NCBI RefSeq assembly: GCF_030655195.1
Contig: NZ_JAURWA010000081.1
Span: forward strand, 1 to 47,681
Length of the DNA stretch: 47,681 bases
Source of the DNA: Patulibacter sp.
GTDB taxonomy: Bacteria > Actinomycetota > Thermoleophilia > Solirubrobacterales > Solirubrobacteraceae
Direction of reading: 5' to 3'
Below, in pieces: positions 23,233 through 31,783 of this stretch. The number at the start of each line of letters is the position of its first letter. Within the stretch, counting starts at the first letter, position 1. A model generated the notes under the pieces. That model had not been told where the DNA came from, searched no databases, and saw nothing but the letters and a program-made list of their open reading frames with translations. The translations under genes were made by a program, and so were the position numbers.

Positions 23233-24432
23233 TCAATCTGTTCTGTCCACGGTCGGGCCGCGTCTCGCAGCTGCCCTGCCCTGCGCGTAGATGGCCTGCA
23301 GGAGGCCGATCGCGAGATAGGTGGACAGCACGGAGGACCCTCCGTAGCTCACAAGTGGGAGCGGGATGCCGGTGATCGGCATGATGCCGACGTTCATCCC
23401 TGCGTTGACCAGGACCTGGAACAACAGCATGGCCAAGATACCCGCCGCGAGCACCGCGCCGTAGAAGTCTCTGGCCGTCGAGAGGATCCGGAGCCCTCTC
23501 CACATGATCAGGGCGAACAGCGAGAGGATCGCCGCGACCCCGACGAAGCCGAACCGCTCACCCGCCGACGCGAAGACGAAGTCCGTCTCGCTCTCGGGCA
23601 GGAAGCCGAGCTTCTGCTGGGTCGCGTCGTCGCCCTTGCCGGTCTTGCCGCCCGACCCGATCGCCGCCTTGGACTGTCGCAGCTGGTAGGTCGGGTCGTT
23701 CCCGTCGACCGCCTCGTTCGTGCCGCCCGGGCTGAGGAACGCCGTGAAGCGGTCCACCTGGTACGGCTTGAGGACGTCGACGCCGGCGGCGGGCAGGACG
23801 CCCAGCACCGACACGATCACGACCATCGCGGAGACGCCGATGACGGCGAGGTGCCGACCGGGCGTGCCGCCGATCAAGAGCAGCGACAGCGCCATCGCCG
23901 CGTACACGAGGCTCGTGCCGAAGTCGCGGGTCAGCGCGGCGGGCAGCAGCACGATGGCCAGCAGACCGAGCGTGGTCCGCCAGGACGAGACCGCGTGGCC
24001 GCGCATGACGATGAAGCTCGCGCCGACGACCGCCGCGAGCACCTTGCCCAGCTCGGACGCCTGGAAGCTGAAGAACCCGAGGTTCAGGGACAGCGTGGAG
24101 CCGTTGACCGACTGGCCGAGCGCCGCGACCGCGAGGATCGAGGCGATCATGAAGCCGTAGAGGCCCCAGCGGTAGCGCGGCCAGCGGGCGTAGTCGAAGC
24201 GGGAGACGACGACGGCGATGCCGATGCCCAGGACGCCGTAGAGCGCCTGCCGGGTCACGTAGGAGCTGCCCTGCGCGCCGTCGAGCGTGACGACCGAGGC
24301 GATCGTCAGCGCGATCGCGGCGAAGGCGAGGATCGGGTCGAACGGCAGGCGGAGGTCGACGACGTCCGACAGCGCCCTGCGGCGCCGGGGCGCACGCATC
24401 CGCGGCGGGGCGATGGAGCGGTCGGTGGCCAT
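23233..24432 (-). CDS. rodA: Rod-shape SEDS peptidoglycan glycosyltransferase RodA
   Basis: A polytopic membrane glycosyltransferase of 399 residues that polymerises lipid II during elongation with its partner PBP2. About ten hydrophobic segments are visible. Family motifs are ASELGKVLAAV, RDFGTSLVY (catalytic-Asp region) and the C-terminal GIPLPLVSYGGSS. A large loop near residues 225-280 includes NEAVDGNDPTYQLRQSKAAI, where SEDS proteins have their big extracellular loop. The N-terminus is basic (APPRMRAPRRRR). ATG 24432 overlaps the mrdA stop as TGATG. Confidence 0.96.
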   Translation of the reverse strand: MATDRSIAPPRMRAPRRRRALSDVVDLRLPFDPILAFAAIALTIASVVTLDGAQGSSYVTRQALYGVLGIGIAVVVSRFDYARWPRYRWGLYGFMIASILAVAALGQSVNGSTLSLNLGFFSFQASELGKVLAAVVGASFIVMRGHAVSSWRTTLGLLAIVLLPAALTRDFGTSLVYAAMALSLLLIGGTPGRHLAVIGVSAMVVIVSVLGVLPAAGVDVLKPYQVDRFTAFLSPGGTNEAVDGNDPTYQLRQSKAAIGSGGKTGKGDDATQQKLGFLPESETDFVFASAGERFGFVGVAAILSLFALIMWRGLRILSTARDFYGAVLAAGILAMLLFQVLVNAGMNVGIMPITGIPLPLVSYGGSSVLSTYLAIGLLQAIYAQGRAAARRGPTVDRTD

Positions 24433-26669
24433 CAGTCGATCTTCGAGGCGTTCGTGTTGGCCTGGCAGGGGACCTGGCTCGGCGGCTGGTCGTACCACTT
24501 GCGGAGCATCTTGCAGACGATCGGCGCGGCGGAGTCGGAGCCGAAGCCGCCGTCCTCGACGGTGGCCACGACGACGATCGGGCGCTCGGGGTCCTGGACC
24601 ATGGCCACGAACCATCCCTGGTCGCGGCACGCCGTGCCGGTCGAGGAGTCGCAGCGCTCGGCGGTGCCGGTCTTGCCGAAGACGGGGTAGGCGCCCTGGT
24701 CCCAGCCGGTGAAGATCGACGCGGCGGTGCCGCTGACGGTCACGCCGGCGAGGCCCTTCTTGATCGCGGCCTTGAACTCGGCGGGGAACTGGACGCGGCG
24801 CGGAGCCTTGGGCTTGAACCGCTGCTGCAGCACGCCGTTGGGCGTCTCGACCTGCATCGCCAGGTGCGGGGTGGGGAAGTTCAGGCCCTCGCGGACCTGG
24901 CCCTGCGGGTCGTAGAACCCGGCGTAGGCGTTGGCCAGCTGCAGCGGCGTGATCTGCAGGTCGCCCTGCCCGACCGCGAGGTTGACGTTGTCGCCGCGCT
25001 TGTAGGTGTCGCCGATCTGGGCGACGAGGCCGCAGCTGGCCTTCTTCTCCTCCTTGCGACAGTCGAGCTCGGCCTTGTCGCGGCCCTTGCGCCAGGCGCT
25101 GTCGGGGACCACGCCGGCGTTCTCCGAGGGCAGGTCGATCCCGGTCTTGCGCTGGAAGCCGAGCAGACGCGCCCAGCGCTGCAGCGGGGCGTCGGGCTTG
25201 ACGAAGAGGTTCCAGCCGATGAGGTAGAAGAACGTGTCCGACGAGACCGTGAGCGCGTCCGTCACGTTCTGCGCGCCGTGGTCGACGTCGCCGGCGTTGC
25301 AGAACTTCTGGTCGTTCGCGCCGAGGGTGACGCAGGAGCCGGAGCCCTGCACGGTGTTCAGCCCGATCGTCCCCGACGCCAGGCCCGCCGTGGCGGTGAC
25401 GAGCTTGAACGTCGACGCCGCGGGGTACGCCGCGGCGACGGCGCGGTTGAACAGCGGGCTGCCGTTCTTCGCGCCCGTCAGGCGGCGCAGCTTCGACGGG
25501 CTGATGCGGTTGAAGACGCCGGGGTCGACCGAGGGGTAGGAGTCCATCGCCAGGATCTCGCCGTTGCGGGGGTCCATGGCGACGACCGCGCCGCCGGCGC
25601 GCTTGTTCGTCTTGTCGTCGACGCGGGTGCCGATCTGCCGGCGCAGGCCGAACTGGGCGGTCTTGTCGAGCTCGGCGTCGAGGGTCAGCCGCAGGCGGTC
25701 GCCCGAGGTCGGCGCGGTCTCGGTGACGCGCCCCGTCGGCTGGTTCGCCGCGTTGACCTCGATCCGCTGCTCGCCGTCCTTGCCGCGCAGGAACGAGTCG
25801 TACTCGTACTCCAGGCCGCTCTTGCCGATGCGCTGGCCCTGCACGAGGCCGCGGTAGCGCGGGTCCTTCAGCTCGTCGTCGCCGATCTCGCCGACCTGCC
25901 CGAACAGCTGCGAGGAGAGCTGCTTGGCGGGGTACTGCCGCAGGTACTCCTTCGTGACGGTGATCCCGGGGTACTTCTGCGGGTTCTCGAGGATGAAGTT
26001 GCGGACGGAGGAGCTGACGCGCTGCGTCTTCAGCGGGACGCCGGCGTAGGGCAGCTGGACGACGCTGGAGACGACGCGCTCGTAGAGGACCCGCGTCGAG
26101 CTGTCCAGGAGCGACGAGACGGCCTGCAGACGCGAGCGCAGGAGCGGCGAGGCGTCCCGGCTGACGCGGAGGTCGGGGACCTTGCGGGACTCCAGGCGGG
26201 CCTCGGCGTCCCGGGTCACGACCCGGCGTCGGCGGTCGGTCTGGGCCTCCGTCTCGCGGGCGTAGCGGCGGCGCTGGCCCGACGTCGTCGGGGCCATCAG
26301 CTCGTCGACGAGGTCGTCGACCTGCGCCTCGTACCGGCCGCGCTTCTGGCCCCACTCGTTGATCGTCGTGACGTCCTGGCGCGGGACGGCGTCGGCCTGC
26401 AGCGTGACGATCGTCGAGAGCTTGTTGTCGACGAGCGTGCCGGAGCCGTCCTTGGAGTTGCGGTCGACGATCGTGCCGCGGGGGGCCGCGACGCGGACGA
26501 TGCGGGCGCGGTTCTCGTTGGCCTGGGCGACGTACTGGTCGCCCTGCAGCACCTGGAGGAACCACAGGCGCAGGAAGAGGACCGCGAACACCCCGAAGGC
26601 GATGATCCCGAACGCCGCGACGCGGAGCGCGAGCTGCGGGGTCGGGGTGGTGCGGTCACGGGAGCTCAT
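24432..26669 (-). CDS. mrdA: Penicillin-binding protein 2 (elongation transpeptidase)
   Basis: A 745-residue class B PBP that cross-links peptidoglycan with RodA. One membrane anchor lies at about residues 13-40, then the pedestal domain begins with APRGTIVDRN. The transpeptidase has the active-site motif STFK at Ser419-Lys422, followed later by SSDTF and KTGTAE. The segment between residues 105 and 215 is an Arg-rich insert (for example QRRRYARETEAQTDRRRRV) not seen in E. coli PBP2, perhaps an added coiled coil. ATG 26669 overlaps the mreD stop (ATGA). Upstream residues in the open frame have no family similarity. Confidence 0.95.
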   Translation of the reverse strand: MSSRDRTTPTPQLALRVAAFGIIAFGVFAVLFLRLWFLQVLQGDQYVAQANENRARIVRVAAPRGTIVDRNSKDGSGTLVDNKLSTIVTLQADAVPRQDVTTINEWGQKRGRYEAQVDDLVDELMAPTTSGQRRRYARETEAQTDRRRRVVTRDAEARLESRKVPDLRVSRDASPLLRSRLQAVSSLLDSSTRVLYERVVSSVVQLPYAGVPLKTQRVSSSVRNFILENPQKYPGITVTKEYLRQYPAKQLSSQLFGQVGEIGDDELKDPRYRGLVQGQRIGKSGLEYEYDSFLRGKDGEQRIEVNAANQPTGRVTETAPTSGDRLRLTLDAELDKTAQFGLRRQIGTRVDDKTNKRAGGAVVAMDPRNGEILAMDSYPSVDPGVFNRISPSKLRRLTGAKNGSPLFNRAVAAAYPAASTFKLVTATAGLASGTIGLNTVQGSGSCVTLGANDQKFCNAGDVDHGAQNVTDALTVSSDTFFYLIGWNLFVKPDAPLQRWARLLGFQRKTGIDLPSENAGVVPDSAWRKGRDKAELDCRKEEKKASCGLVAQIGDTYKRGDNVNLAVGQGDLQITPLQLANAYAGFYDPQGQVREGLNFPTPHLAMQVETPNGVLQQRFKPKAPRRVQFPAEFKAAIKKGLAGVTVSGTAASIFTGWDQGAYPVFGKTGTAERCDSSTGTACRDQGWFVAMVQDPERPIVVVATVEDGGFGSDSAAPIVCKMLRKWYDQPPSQVPCQANTNASKID

Positions 26670-27316
26670 CTGATGCGCACGTCGACGTCGGAGGAGGGGG
26701 GCTGGCGCCGGCCGTAGGCTCGGCGTCTGCGGCGCCGGCGGGCCTCCTCGGGCAGCATCGGCAGGAGCCAACGCCGCGTCCGATTATGCACGGGCAGCGC
26801 CAGCAGCGTGCCGATCACGGTGGTGCCCGCGATGACCCACACCATGGACGGGCTGACGCGGGTCCCCTGGGTCAGGAGCAGCTCGACGAGCCCGTAGACC
26901 ACGAGCACGACGGGGATCCCGACGAGCCCCACGAGCAGCGGCACGACGGCCGACTCGGGGTCGCGCAGCTCCCCCAGGCGGCCCATGGCGTACCCCGCCA
27001 CGACGTAGACCAGCGACGAGATCCCGGGCGTCTGCCCCGCCATCAGGTCGATCAGCAGCCCGACGCCGAAGCCGAAGGAGGCGCCCCCGACCGGACCGGT
27101 CAGGAGGGCGACCATCAGGAGGGTGACGAGCGCGAGGTCCAGCTGCGCGCCGAAGAAGGCGACGCGGGAGAAGACCGCGATCTGCAGCAGGGCCACGAGC
27201 AGCCCGAGGAGCCCCAGGCGCAGGACCGGTGCGGGGCCCAGGAGCGCGTGGTCGGGCAGGCGCGGAAGGCGCCGCGGACGGGACCTGGTCCGCGTGACGA
27301 CGGGTCGGCGGCTCAC
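26666..27316 (-). CDS. mreD: Rod shape-determining protein MreD
   Basis: A 216-residue membrane protein of the elongasome. It has about five or six hydrophobic stretches between residues 25 and 185, including FFGAQLDLALVTLLMVALL and GFGVGLLIDLMAGQ, the latter a recognisable MreD feature. Both termini are Arg-rich, especially the C-terminal EEARRRRRRRAYGRRQ, which should be cytoplasmic. The GTG start overlaps the mreC stop (GTGA), and the stop overlaps the mrdA start. Confidence 0.9.
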   Translation of the reverse strand: MSRRPVVTRTRSRPRRLPRLPDHALLGPAPVLRLGLLGLLVALLQIAVFSRVAFFGAQLDLALVTLLMVALLTGPVGGASFGFGVGLLIDLMAGQTPGISSLVYVVAGYAMGRLGELRDPESAVVPLLVGLVGIPVVLVVYGLVELLLTQGTRVSPSMVWVIAGTTVIGTLLALPVHNRTRRWLLPMLPEEARRRRRRRAYGRRQPPSSDVDVRIR

Positions 27317-28275
27317 CGTCCGCCGGTCCCGGTCGACGGGGTCGCCGTGCCGGGCTGTGCGGGGGTGGTCTGGGTGGTCGTGGTCGTCGTCCGGGGGAGG
27401 CGCGGGGCGGCACGGTTGCCGTCGACGCGCTTCGTCAGGACCTGGACGACCTCCAGGGCCTTGAGGTCCACCAGCGGGCGCAGGTGGCCGACCTGGCCGT
27501 CCTCCCCCGCCTTCGAGACGCTCGTGATCCTGCCGATCGGGATGCCGGCCGGGGCCTTGGACTCCGGCGCGTTCGGGTCGACGTTCGTGCCGGACGTCAC
27601 GACCAGGGCGCCGCGGCGGATCGAGACGCTCGACGGCGCGTACTGCAGCTCGAGGTCGGTGCTCGTGCCCGCACCCGCGCCCTGGACGGTGAGGACGGTG
27701 CCGCGCCCGTCGAGCTTCGCGCCGATGCTCTGGCCGGGCGTGGGCAGCATCGTCACGACCGAGCTCGAGGCCCGGGCGGTCGTGACGAACCCGACGAGGC
27801 CGGCGCCCGCGCCCTGGGGGCCGACGACGGGCTGGTCGACCTCGATGCCGTCCGAGGTGCCCTTGTCGATGCGGATGGTGCTGGCCCACGCCGTCGGGCT
27901 CTGTCCGACCACGGACGCCGTGACGGGATCCATCGACGAGATCCGCAGCGCGGCGTCCTGGTCGAACTCGAGCAGGCGGCGGATCTGCGGGATCCGGCTC
28001 TCGCGGGCCTTCAGGTCGCCGTTCTCGGCGCGCAGCCGGGCGGCCTCCTTGCGGAGGTCCTCGACGTCGCCCTTCGCGTCGGCGGTGTCGCCGAACCAGC
28101 GGACGAGGTCCCGGACGGGCTTGGCGATCTTCGACGCCCCTTCGCCGAGCGCGCCGACGGGGCCGCCGGAGGAGCCGCCGGACGCCCCGAAGCCGGCCGT
28201 GATCAGCACGAGCGACACCACCACGAGGGCGGCGAGGATCAGGCGGCGTCGGCGGCGGGCGGCGGGATCGATCAC
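27313..28275 (-). CDS. mreC: Rod shape-determining protein MreC
   Basis: A 320-residue bitopic scaffold linking MreB to PBP2. An N-terminal basic stretch and a single membrane segment (about 11-30, RLILAALVVVSLVLITAG) are followed by a coiled coil (about 60-95, GDVEDLRKEAARLRAENGDL) and the beta-barrel MreC domain with VVGQSPTAW, GVEVDQPVVGPQ-like and SGLVGFV-like motifs. The C-terminal 25 residues are Thr/Pro-rich (TTTTTQTTPAQPGTA). Starts at GTG 28275 without a clear ribosome binding site, 44 nt after mreB. Confidence 0.95.
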   Translation of the reverse strand: MIDPAARRRRRLILAALVVVSLVLITAGFGASGGSSGGPVGALGEGASKIAKPVRDLVRWFGDTADAKGDVEDLRKEAARLRAENGDLKARESRIPQIRRLLEFDQDAALRISSMDPVTASVVGQSPTAWASTIRIDKGTSDGIEVDQPVVGPQGAGAGLVGFVTTARASSSVVTMLPTPGQSIGAKLDGRGTVLTVQGAGAGTSTDLELQYAPSSVSIRRGALVVTSGTNVDPNAPESKAPAGIPIGRITSVSKAGEDGQVGHLRPLVDLKALEVVQVLTKRVDGNRAAPRLPRTTTTTTQTTPAQPGTATPSTGTGGR

Positions 28276-28319
28276 GACAGGGGGTGCGCGGCCGGGGGGA
28301 CGCCGGTCGGCGCGGGGGA

Positions 28320-29378
28320 CTAGTAGCGGTTGCGTCGCCCGCCGCGGCGGGAGTGGCCGCGGTTCATCCGGTGGATGACCTCGAACTCCTCGAGGGATCG
28401 GCCGGAGCCGACGGCGACGCAGGTCAACGGGGACTCTGCCAGGTGTGCGGGCATCTGCGTCTCCTCCCGCAGGCGCTCGTCCAGGCCGCGGAGGAGCGAT
28501 CCCCCGCCGGCGAGCATGATCCCGCGGTCCATGATGTCCGAGGAGAGCTCGGGCGGCGTGCGGTCCAGCGTCTCCTTCACGGCCTCGATGATGGTCGACA
28601 GGGGCTCCTCGAGCGCCGTGCGGACCTCCTCGGACGTGATGACGACGGTCTTCGGCAGGCCGGAGACCATGTCGCGGCCGCGGATCTCCGTCTGGACCTC
28701 CTCGACCATCGGGTACGCGGACCCGACCTCGAGCTTGACGTCCTCGGCCATCTGGGTGCCGATGAGCAGCTTGTACTCGCGCTTGGCGTAGGCGACGATC
28801 GCCTCGTCGAACTCGTCGCCGCCGACGCGGACGGACTGCGAGACGACGATGCCGCCGAGCGAGATCACGGCGACCTCGCTGGTGCCGCCGCCGATGTCGA
28901 CGACCATCGAGCCCGTCGGCTCGGCGACCGGCAGACCGGCGCCGATCGCGGCGGCCATGGGCTCCTCGATGAGGTACGCCTGACGGGCGCCGGCGGAGAT
29001 CGAGGCCTCCTCGACCGCCCGCTTCTCGACGCCGGTGACGCCGGAGGGCACGCAGACGACCACGCGCGGATGCGCGAAGCGGTTCTGGTGCGCCTTCTGG
29101 ATGAAGTGCCGGAGCATCTCCTCCGTCACGTCGAAGTCGGCGATGACGCCGTCCTTCAGCGGGCGGATGGCCTGGATCGTGCCCGGGGTGCGCCCGAGCA
29201 TCCGCTTGGCCTCGATGCCCACCGCGTGCACCTCGCCCGACCGCGAGTCGATCGCCACGACCGAGGGCTCGGACAGGACGATCCCGCGGCCCCGGACGTA
29301 GACCAGGGTGTTGGCGGTCCCGAGGTCCACAGCCATGTCGCGGCTGCCGATCCCGGTCAGGTAGCTGAAGATGCTCAT
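28320..29378 (-). CDS. mreB: Rod shape-determining protein MreB (bacterial actin)
   Basis: A 352-residue actin homologue that forms membrane-associated filaments guiding lateral wall synthesis. The motifs are phosphate 1 ([14 protein letters not shown]), connect 1, phosphate 2 ([14 protein letters not shown]) and adenosine ([13 protein letters not shown]). ATG 29378 (MSIFSYLTG) is the usual MreB start; the open frame extends further without similarity. The C-terminus ends in a basic tail [12 protein letters not shown], slightly longer than usual. It heads the mreBCD-mrdA-rodA-rng-rplU-rpmA unit. Confidence 0.98.
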   Translation of the reverse strand: MSIFSYLTGIGSRDMAVDLGTANTLVYVRGRGIVLSEPSVVAIDSRSGEVHAVGIEAKRMLGRTPGTIQAIRPLKDGVIADFDVTEEMLRHFIQKAHQNRFAHPRVVVCVPSGVTGVEKRAVEEASISAGARQAYLIEEPMAAAIGAGLPVAEPTGSMVVDIGGGTSEVAVISLGGIVVSQSVRVGGDEFDEAIVAYAKREYKLLIGTQMAEDVKLEVGSAYPMVEEVQTEIRGRDMVSGLPKTVVITSEEVRTALEEPLSTIIEAVKETLDRTPPELSSDIMDRGIMLAGGGSLLRGLDERLREETQMPAHLAESPLTCVAVGSGRSLEEFEVIHRMNRGHSRRGGRRNRY

Positions 29379-29470
29379 CGAGGCAGGTCTCTTGACCGCG
29401 GAGGTCAGGCGGGACGCGGCACTCGCCGTCGTGGGCGTGGTGCCGTCCCGCCGCCGCGGATCGGTCCCCG

Positions 29471-29476
29471 AGTGTA
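29471..29476 (-). promoter_or_regulatory. -10 box upstream of mreB
   Basis: TACACT on the minus strand about 93 nt before the mreB ATG, in the 205-bp gap after maf. This would give a leadered mRNA, unlike many other genes here. No clear -35 box. Confidence 0.4.
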
Positions 29477-29583
29477 TCGGAGCCCCGTCGCCCGGCCGCC
29501 GATGCATCCGGGCGTGCAGGTCGCGGCGGATCGCCTGTCCCCGACGGGCCTACCGTCGGTCGGATCGGCGGCGCGCCACCCGC

Positions 29584-30177
29584 TCAGCGCAGCAGGTACG
29601 GCGTGCGGCGGGAGAGCAGCGCCACGGGCAGACCGACGACCGTCCACCAGTCGCCCTCGATGCCCTCGACGAGCAGCGAGCCGCGGAGCTGGATCGCGTA
29701 GCCGCCGGCGCGGCCCCGCCACTCCTCCGTGCCCACGTACCAGTCGACGTCGTCGGCGGTGAGCACGCGGAACCGGACGAGGGTGGTGTCCGCCTCGGCG
29801 AGCAGCGTCGACGGCTCCGCGCCCGGTCCGGCGGAGCGGACGACGGCGGCGGCCGAGGCGACGTGGTGCCCCGAGCCGGACCAGCGGCGCAGCATCCCGG
29901 CGGCACCGGCGGCGTCCTCGGGCTTGCCGACCGCCCGGGGCGGTCCGCCGTCGGAGCCGTCGACGATCACCGTGTCGGAGCCCAGCACGAAGGTGCCGGC
30001 CGGCTCGTCGGCCGCGACGGCGCGGGCCTTGAGCACCGCGTTCTGGACGGCGACGCGGACGGGCTCGCCCTCCGTGCCCTCGTCGACGTGCGGGACGCGG
30101 ACGCGGTGCTCCACCGCGAGGGTCTGCAGGATCGCCCGACGCTGGGGCGATCCGGACGCCAGGACCAGCGCGCTCAT
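29584..30177 (-). CDS. maf: Maf-family nucleotide pyrophosphatase
   Basis: A 197-residue house-cleaning pyrophosphatase that hydrolyses non-canonical or modified nucleoside triphosphates. It starts MSALVLASGSPQRRAIL, the family's N-terminal loop (S-x-S-P-x-R), and has KARAVA, LGSDTVIV (catalytic Asp), and the C-terminal AGGYAIQ-(G)-LLVEGIEGDWWTVVGLP. A Pro- and Gly-rich insertion (GSDGGPPRAV) sits after the DTVI motif. Starts at ATG 30177, 82 nt after ndk. Confidence 0.93.
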   Translation of the reverse strand: MSALVLASGSPQRRAILQTLAVEHRVRVPHVDEGTEGEPVRVAVQNAVLKARAVAADEPAGTFVLGSDTVIVDGSDGGPPRAVGKPEDAAGAAGMLRRWSGSGHHVASAAAVVRSAGPGAEPSTLLAEADTTLVRFRVLTADDVDWYVGTEEWRGRAGGYAIQLRGSLLVEGIEGDWWTVVGLPVALLSRRTPYLLR

Positions 30178-30259
30178 GCGCCGCGGGTCCCGGCGGGGTG
30201 GTGCGGCCCGGAGCCCGTCCTGCCGACCGCGGCCGGACGGGTCGCGCGCCGCACCGGGA

Positions 30260-30667
30260 TCAGCCGACCTCGGGGAAGAAGCGCTTGATCTCGATCTCGG
30301 CGTTCTCGTCCGAGTCCGAGCCGTGCACGACGTTCTCGCCGGCCTCGATGGCCAGGTCGCCGCGGATCGAGCCCGTGGCGGCCTCGAGCGGGTTCGTCGC
30401 ACCGATGATCTGACGGGCGACCTCGACGGCCTTCGGGCCCTCGAGGATCGCGGCGACGACGGGGCTCTGGACCATGAAGGAGACGAGCTCGCCGAAGAAC
30501 GGCTTGTCGTTGAGGTGCGCGTAGTGCTCCTCGACGACGGAGGTCTCCAGCGCGACGAGCTTGAGCTGCTGGAGCTTCAGGCCCTTGCGCTCGAAGCGGC
30601 CGAGGACGTCGCCGACGAGCTGGCGCTGGACGCCGTCCGGCTTCACGAGGATGAGGGTGCGGGACAT
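30260..30667 (-). CDS. ndk: Nucleoside diphosphate kinase
   Basis: A 135-residue enzyme that balances NTP pools through a phosphohistidine. The active site His115 lies in ENVVHGSDS, with KPDGVQR near the N-terminus and RGDLAI before the active site. Length is standard. It stands between maf and a 75-bp triple repeat; a minus-strand TTGACT at 30725-30720 could be its -35 box, but the -10 is poor. Confidence 0.98.
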   Translation of the reverse strand: MSRTLILVKPDGVQRQLVGDVLGRFERKGLKLQQLKLVALETSVVEEHYAHLNDKPFFGELVSFMVQSPVVAAILEGPKAVEVARQIIGATNPLEAATGSIRGDLAIEAGENVVHGSDSDENAEIEIKRFFPEVG

Positions 30668-31054
30668 GTGGGGTCGCTCTCTGCGCGGCGCGGCGCATCG
30701 GGGTCAGCGGACGCCGGACAGTCAAGCAGCAGCGGCCACGCCCCCGCCGTGCGGTCCCCGGGAACGACCGCCGCCCGCGGGTTCGCGGGCGGCGGGCACT
30801 CGAGGCGGCTCGGGGCCCGGGCCCCACCCGGGTGGGCCGTGCCGCGCCGACGTCCGACGCGGCCCCGGCCCGAGAAGCACGGGTCGGGGCACGGCCCCTC
30901 TCCCGGGTGGGCCGTGCCGCGCCGACGTCCGACGCGGTCCGGCCCGAGAAGCACGGGTCGGGGCCCGGCCCCTCCTCCCGGGTGGGCCGTGCCGCGCCGA
31001 CGTCCGACGCGGTCCGGCCCGAGAAGCACGGGTCGGGGCCCGGCCCCGCTCTTC
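30668..31054. other. 387-bp gene-free stretch upstream of ndk, mostly tandem repeats
   Basis: No gene. From about 30827 to 31050 it consists of three 75-bp repeats (listed separately). The 30668-30826 part has the ndk 5' region with TTGACT at 30725-30720 and an IR-rich GCGGGCGGCGGGC patch, nothing else recognised. Confidence 0.7.
30827..31050. repeat. 75-bp tandem repeat, three units
   Basis: Units start at 30831, 30906 and 30981 with GGTGGGCCGTGCCGCGCCGA. They are almost identical across 75 bp. Within each unit are two potential hairpins, CCGCG with CGCGG around a GACGTC core, and CCCGA with TCGGG. Minus-strand frames read repeat peptides such as GRTASDVGAARPTR, but these have no protein context and I do not treat them as genes. 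Confidence 0.85.
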
Positions 31055-31570
31055 CTAGGCCTGTTGCTCGGTGGCCGGGCTCTCGGCCCGCCCACGGCGC
31101 CGGCGGCGCGGGGTGCGGCCCGGGATCTCGGTCTCGCAGTACGGGCAGATGCGCCACTCGGGGTCGAGCGGACGGGCGCAGCCCGTGCACTGGTCGCGCA
31201 GCTTCTTCAGGCACGAGGGGCAGCGGAGGAAGTCCTTCTGCACCTGGTACTCGCAGTGCGGGCAGAGCAGGACGCCGGACTGCAGCAGCCGTGCCTCGGC
31301 GGCCTGCATCTCGAGCTCGCGTTCGCGGACGTCGTCGAGGTACTCGGGAGGCCGCACGACCATGTAGATGACCGTGCCGGCGAACGGGAGGACGAGGGCG
31401 GCGACCGTCGCCGTGCCGATGAGCACGGGGTCGGTGATGCGCCGACGGGCGTCGGCCCACGTGTAGTACACGAGCGCCAGCCAGATCAGGACGACGAACA
31501 GCACGAGCAGCTTGACGACGATGTCGAGCGTCGCGTTGTCGATGCCGAAGACGGCGAGCAGATCAGGCAT
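31055..31570 (-). CDS. Membrane protein with double zinc ribbon
   Basis: A 171-residue protein. Two membrane segments (about 17-37 and 49-71) are followed by a charged linker (PPEYLDDVRERELEMQAAEAR) and two zinc-ribbon-like modules: Cys103/106 with Cys117/120, and Cys128/131 with Cys142/145 (CPHC, CPSC, CTGC, CPYC). The tail is Arg-rich (GRTPRRRRRGRA). The design, membrane anchor plus cytosolic double zinc ribbon, suggests a nucleic-acid or protein docking role. Its start is directly preceded by a repeated TGATCCCCATG. It follows the folC and small-ORF genes in the same direction. Function not recognised. Confidence 0.8.
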   Translation of the reverse strand: MPDLLAVFGIDNATLDIVVKLLVLFVVLIWLALVYYTWADARRRITDPVLIGTATVAALVLPFAGTVIYMVVRPPEYLDDVRERELEMQAAEARLLQSGVLLCPHCEYQVQKDFLRCPSCLKKLRDQCTGCARPLDPEWRICPYCETEIPGRTPRRRRRGRAESPATEQQA

Positions 31571-31646
31571 GGGGATCAGTCATGGGGATCACAGGAGTGG
31601 TTGTTCGCCGCGCAGGGGGATGTTCCCTCCAACCGACGACATCCGG

Positions 31647-31781
31647 TCAGACGAACGCCTGCCCGAGGCCGTAGCCGACACCGAAGAACACCAGGATGAC
31701 GACCGCGACGACGGCGGCGACCGCCAGGACCATCCGCAGGACCGGGATGGAGTCGTCGTGGTGTGGTGGCGACGGGGGCAT
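31647..31781 (-). CDS. Small single-span membrane protein (44 aa)
   Basis: Begins with ATG 31781, 2 nt after the folC stop, and ends at 31647. The 44 residues have a polar N-terminus (MPPSPPHHDDSIPVLR) and one hydrophobic helix (MVLAVAAVVAVVILVFFGVGYG). The tight spacing to folC and the good helix support translation. No function assigned. It is easily missed because of its size. Confidence 0.65.
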   Translation of the reverse strand: MPPSPPHHDDSIPVLRMVLAVAAVVAVVILVFFGVGYGLGQAFV

Positions 31782-31783
31782 GG

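Noticed and set aside
30827-31050. Repeat peptides (GRTASDVGAARPTR-like) encoded by the 75-bp repeats
   Set aside because: There is no start signal or domain; the frame stays open simply because the repeat lacks stops.
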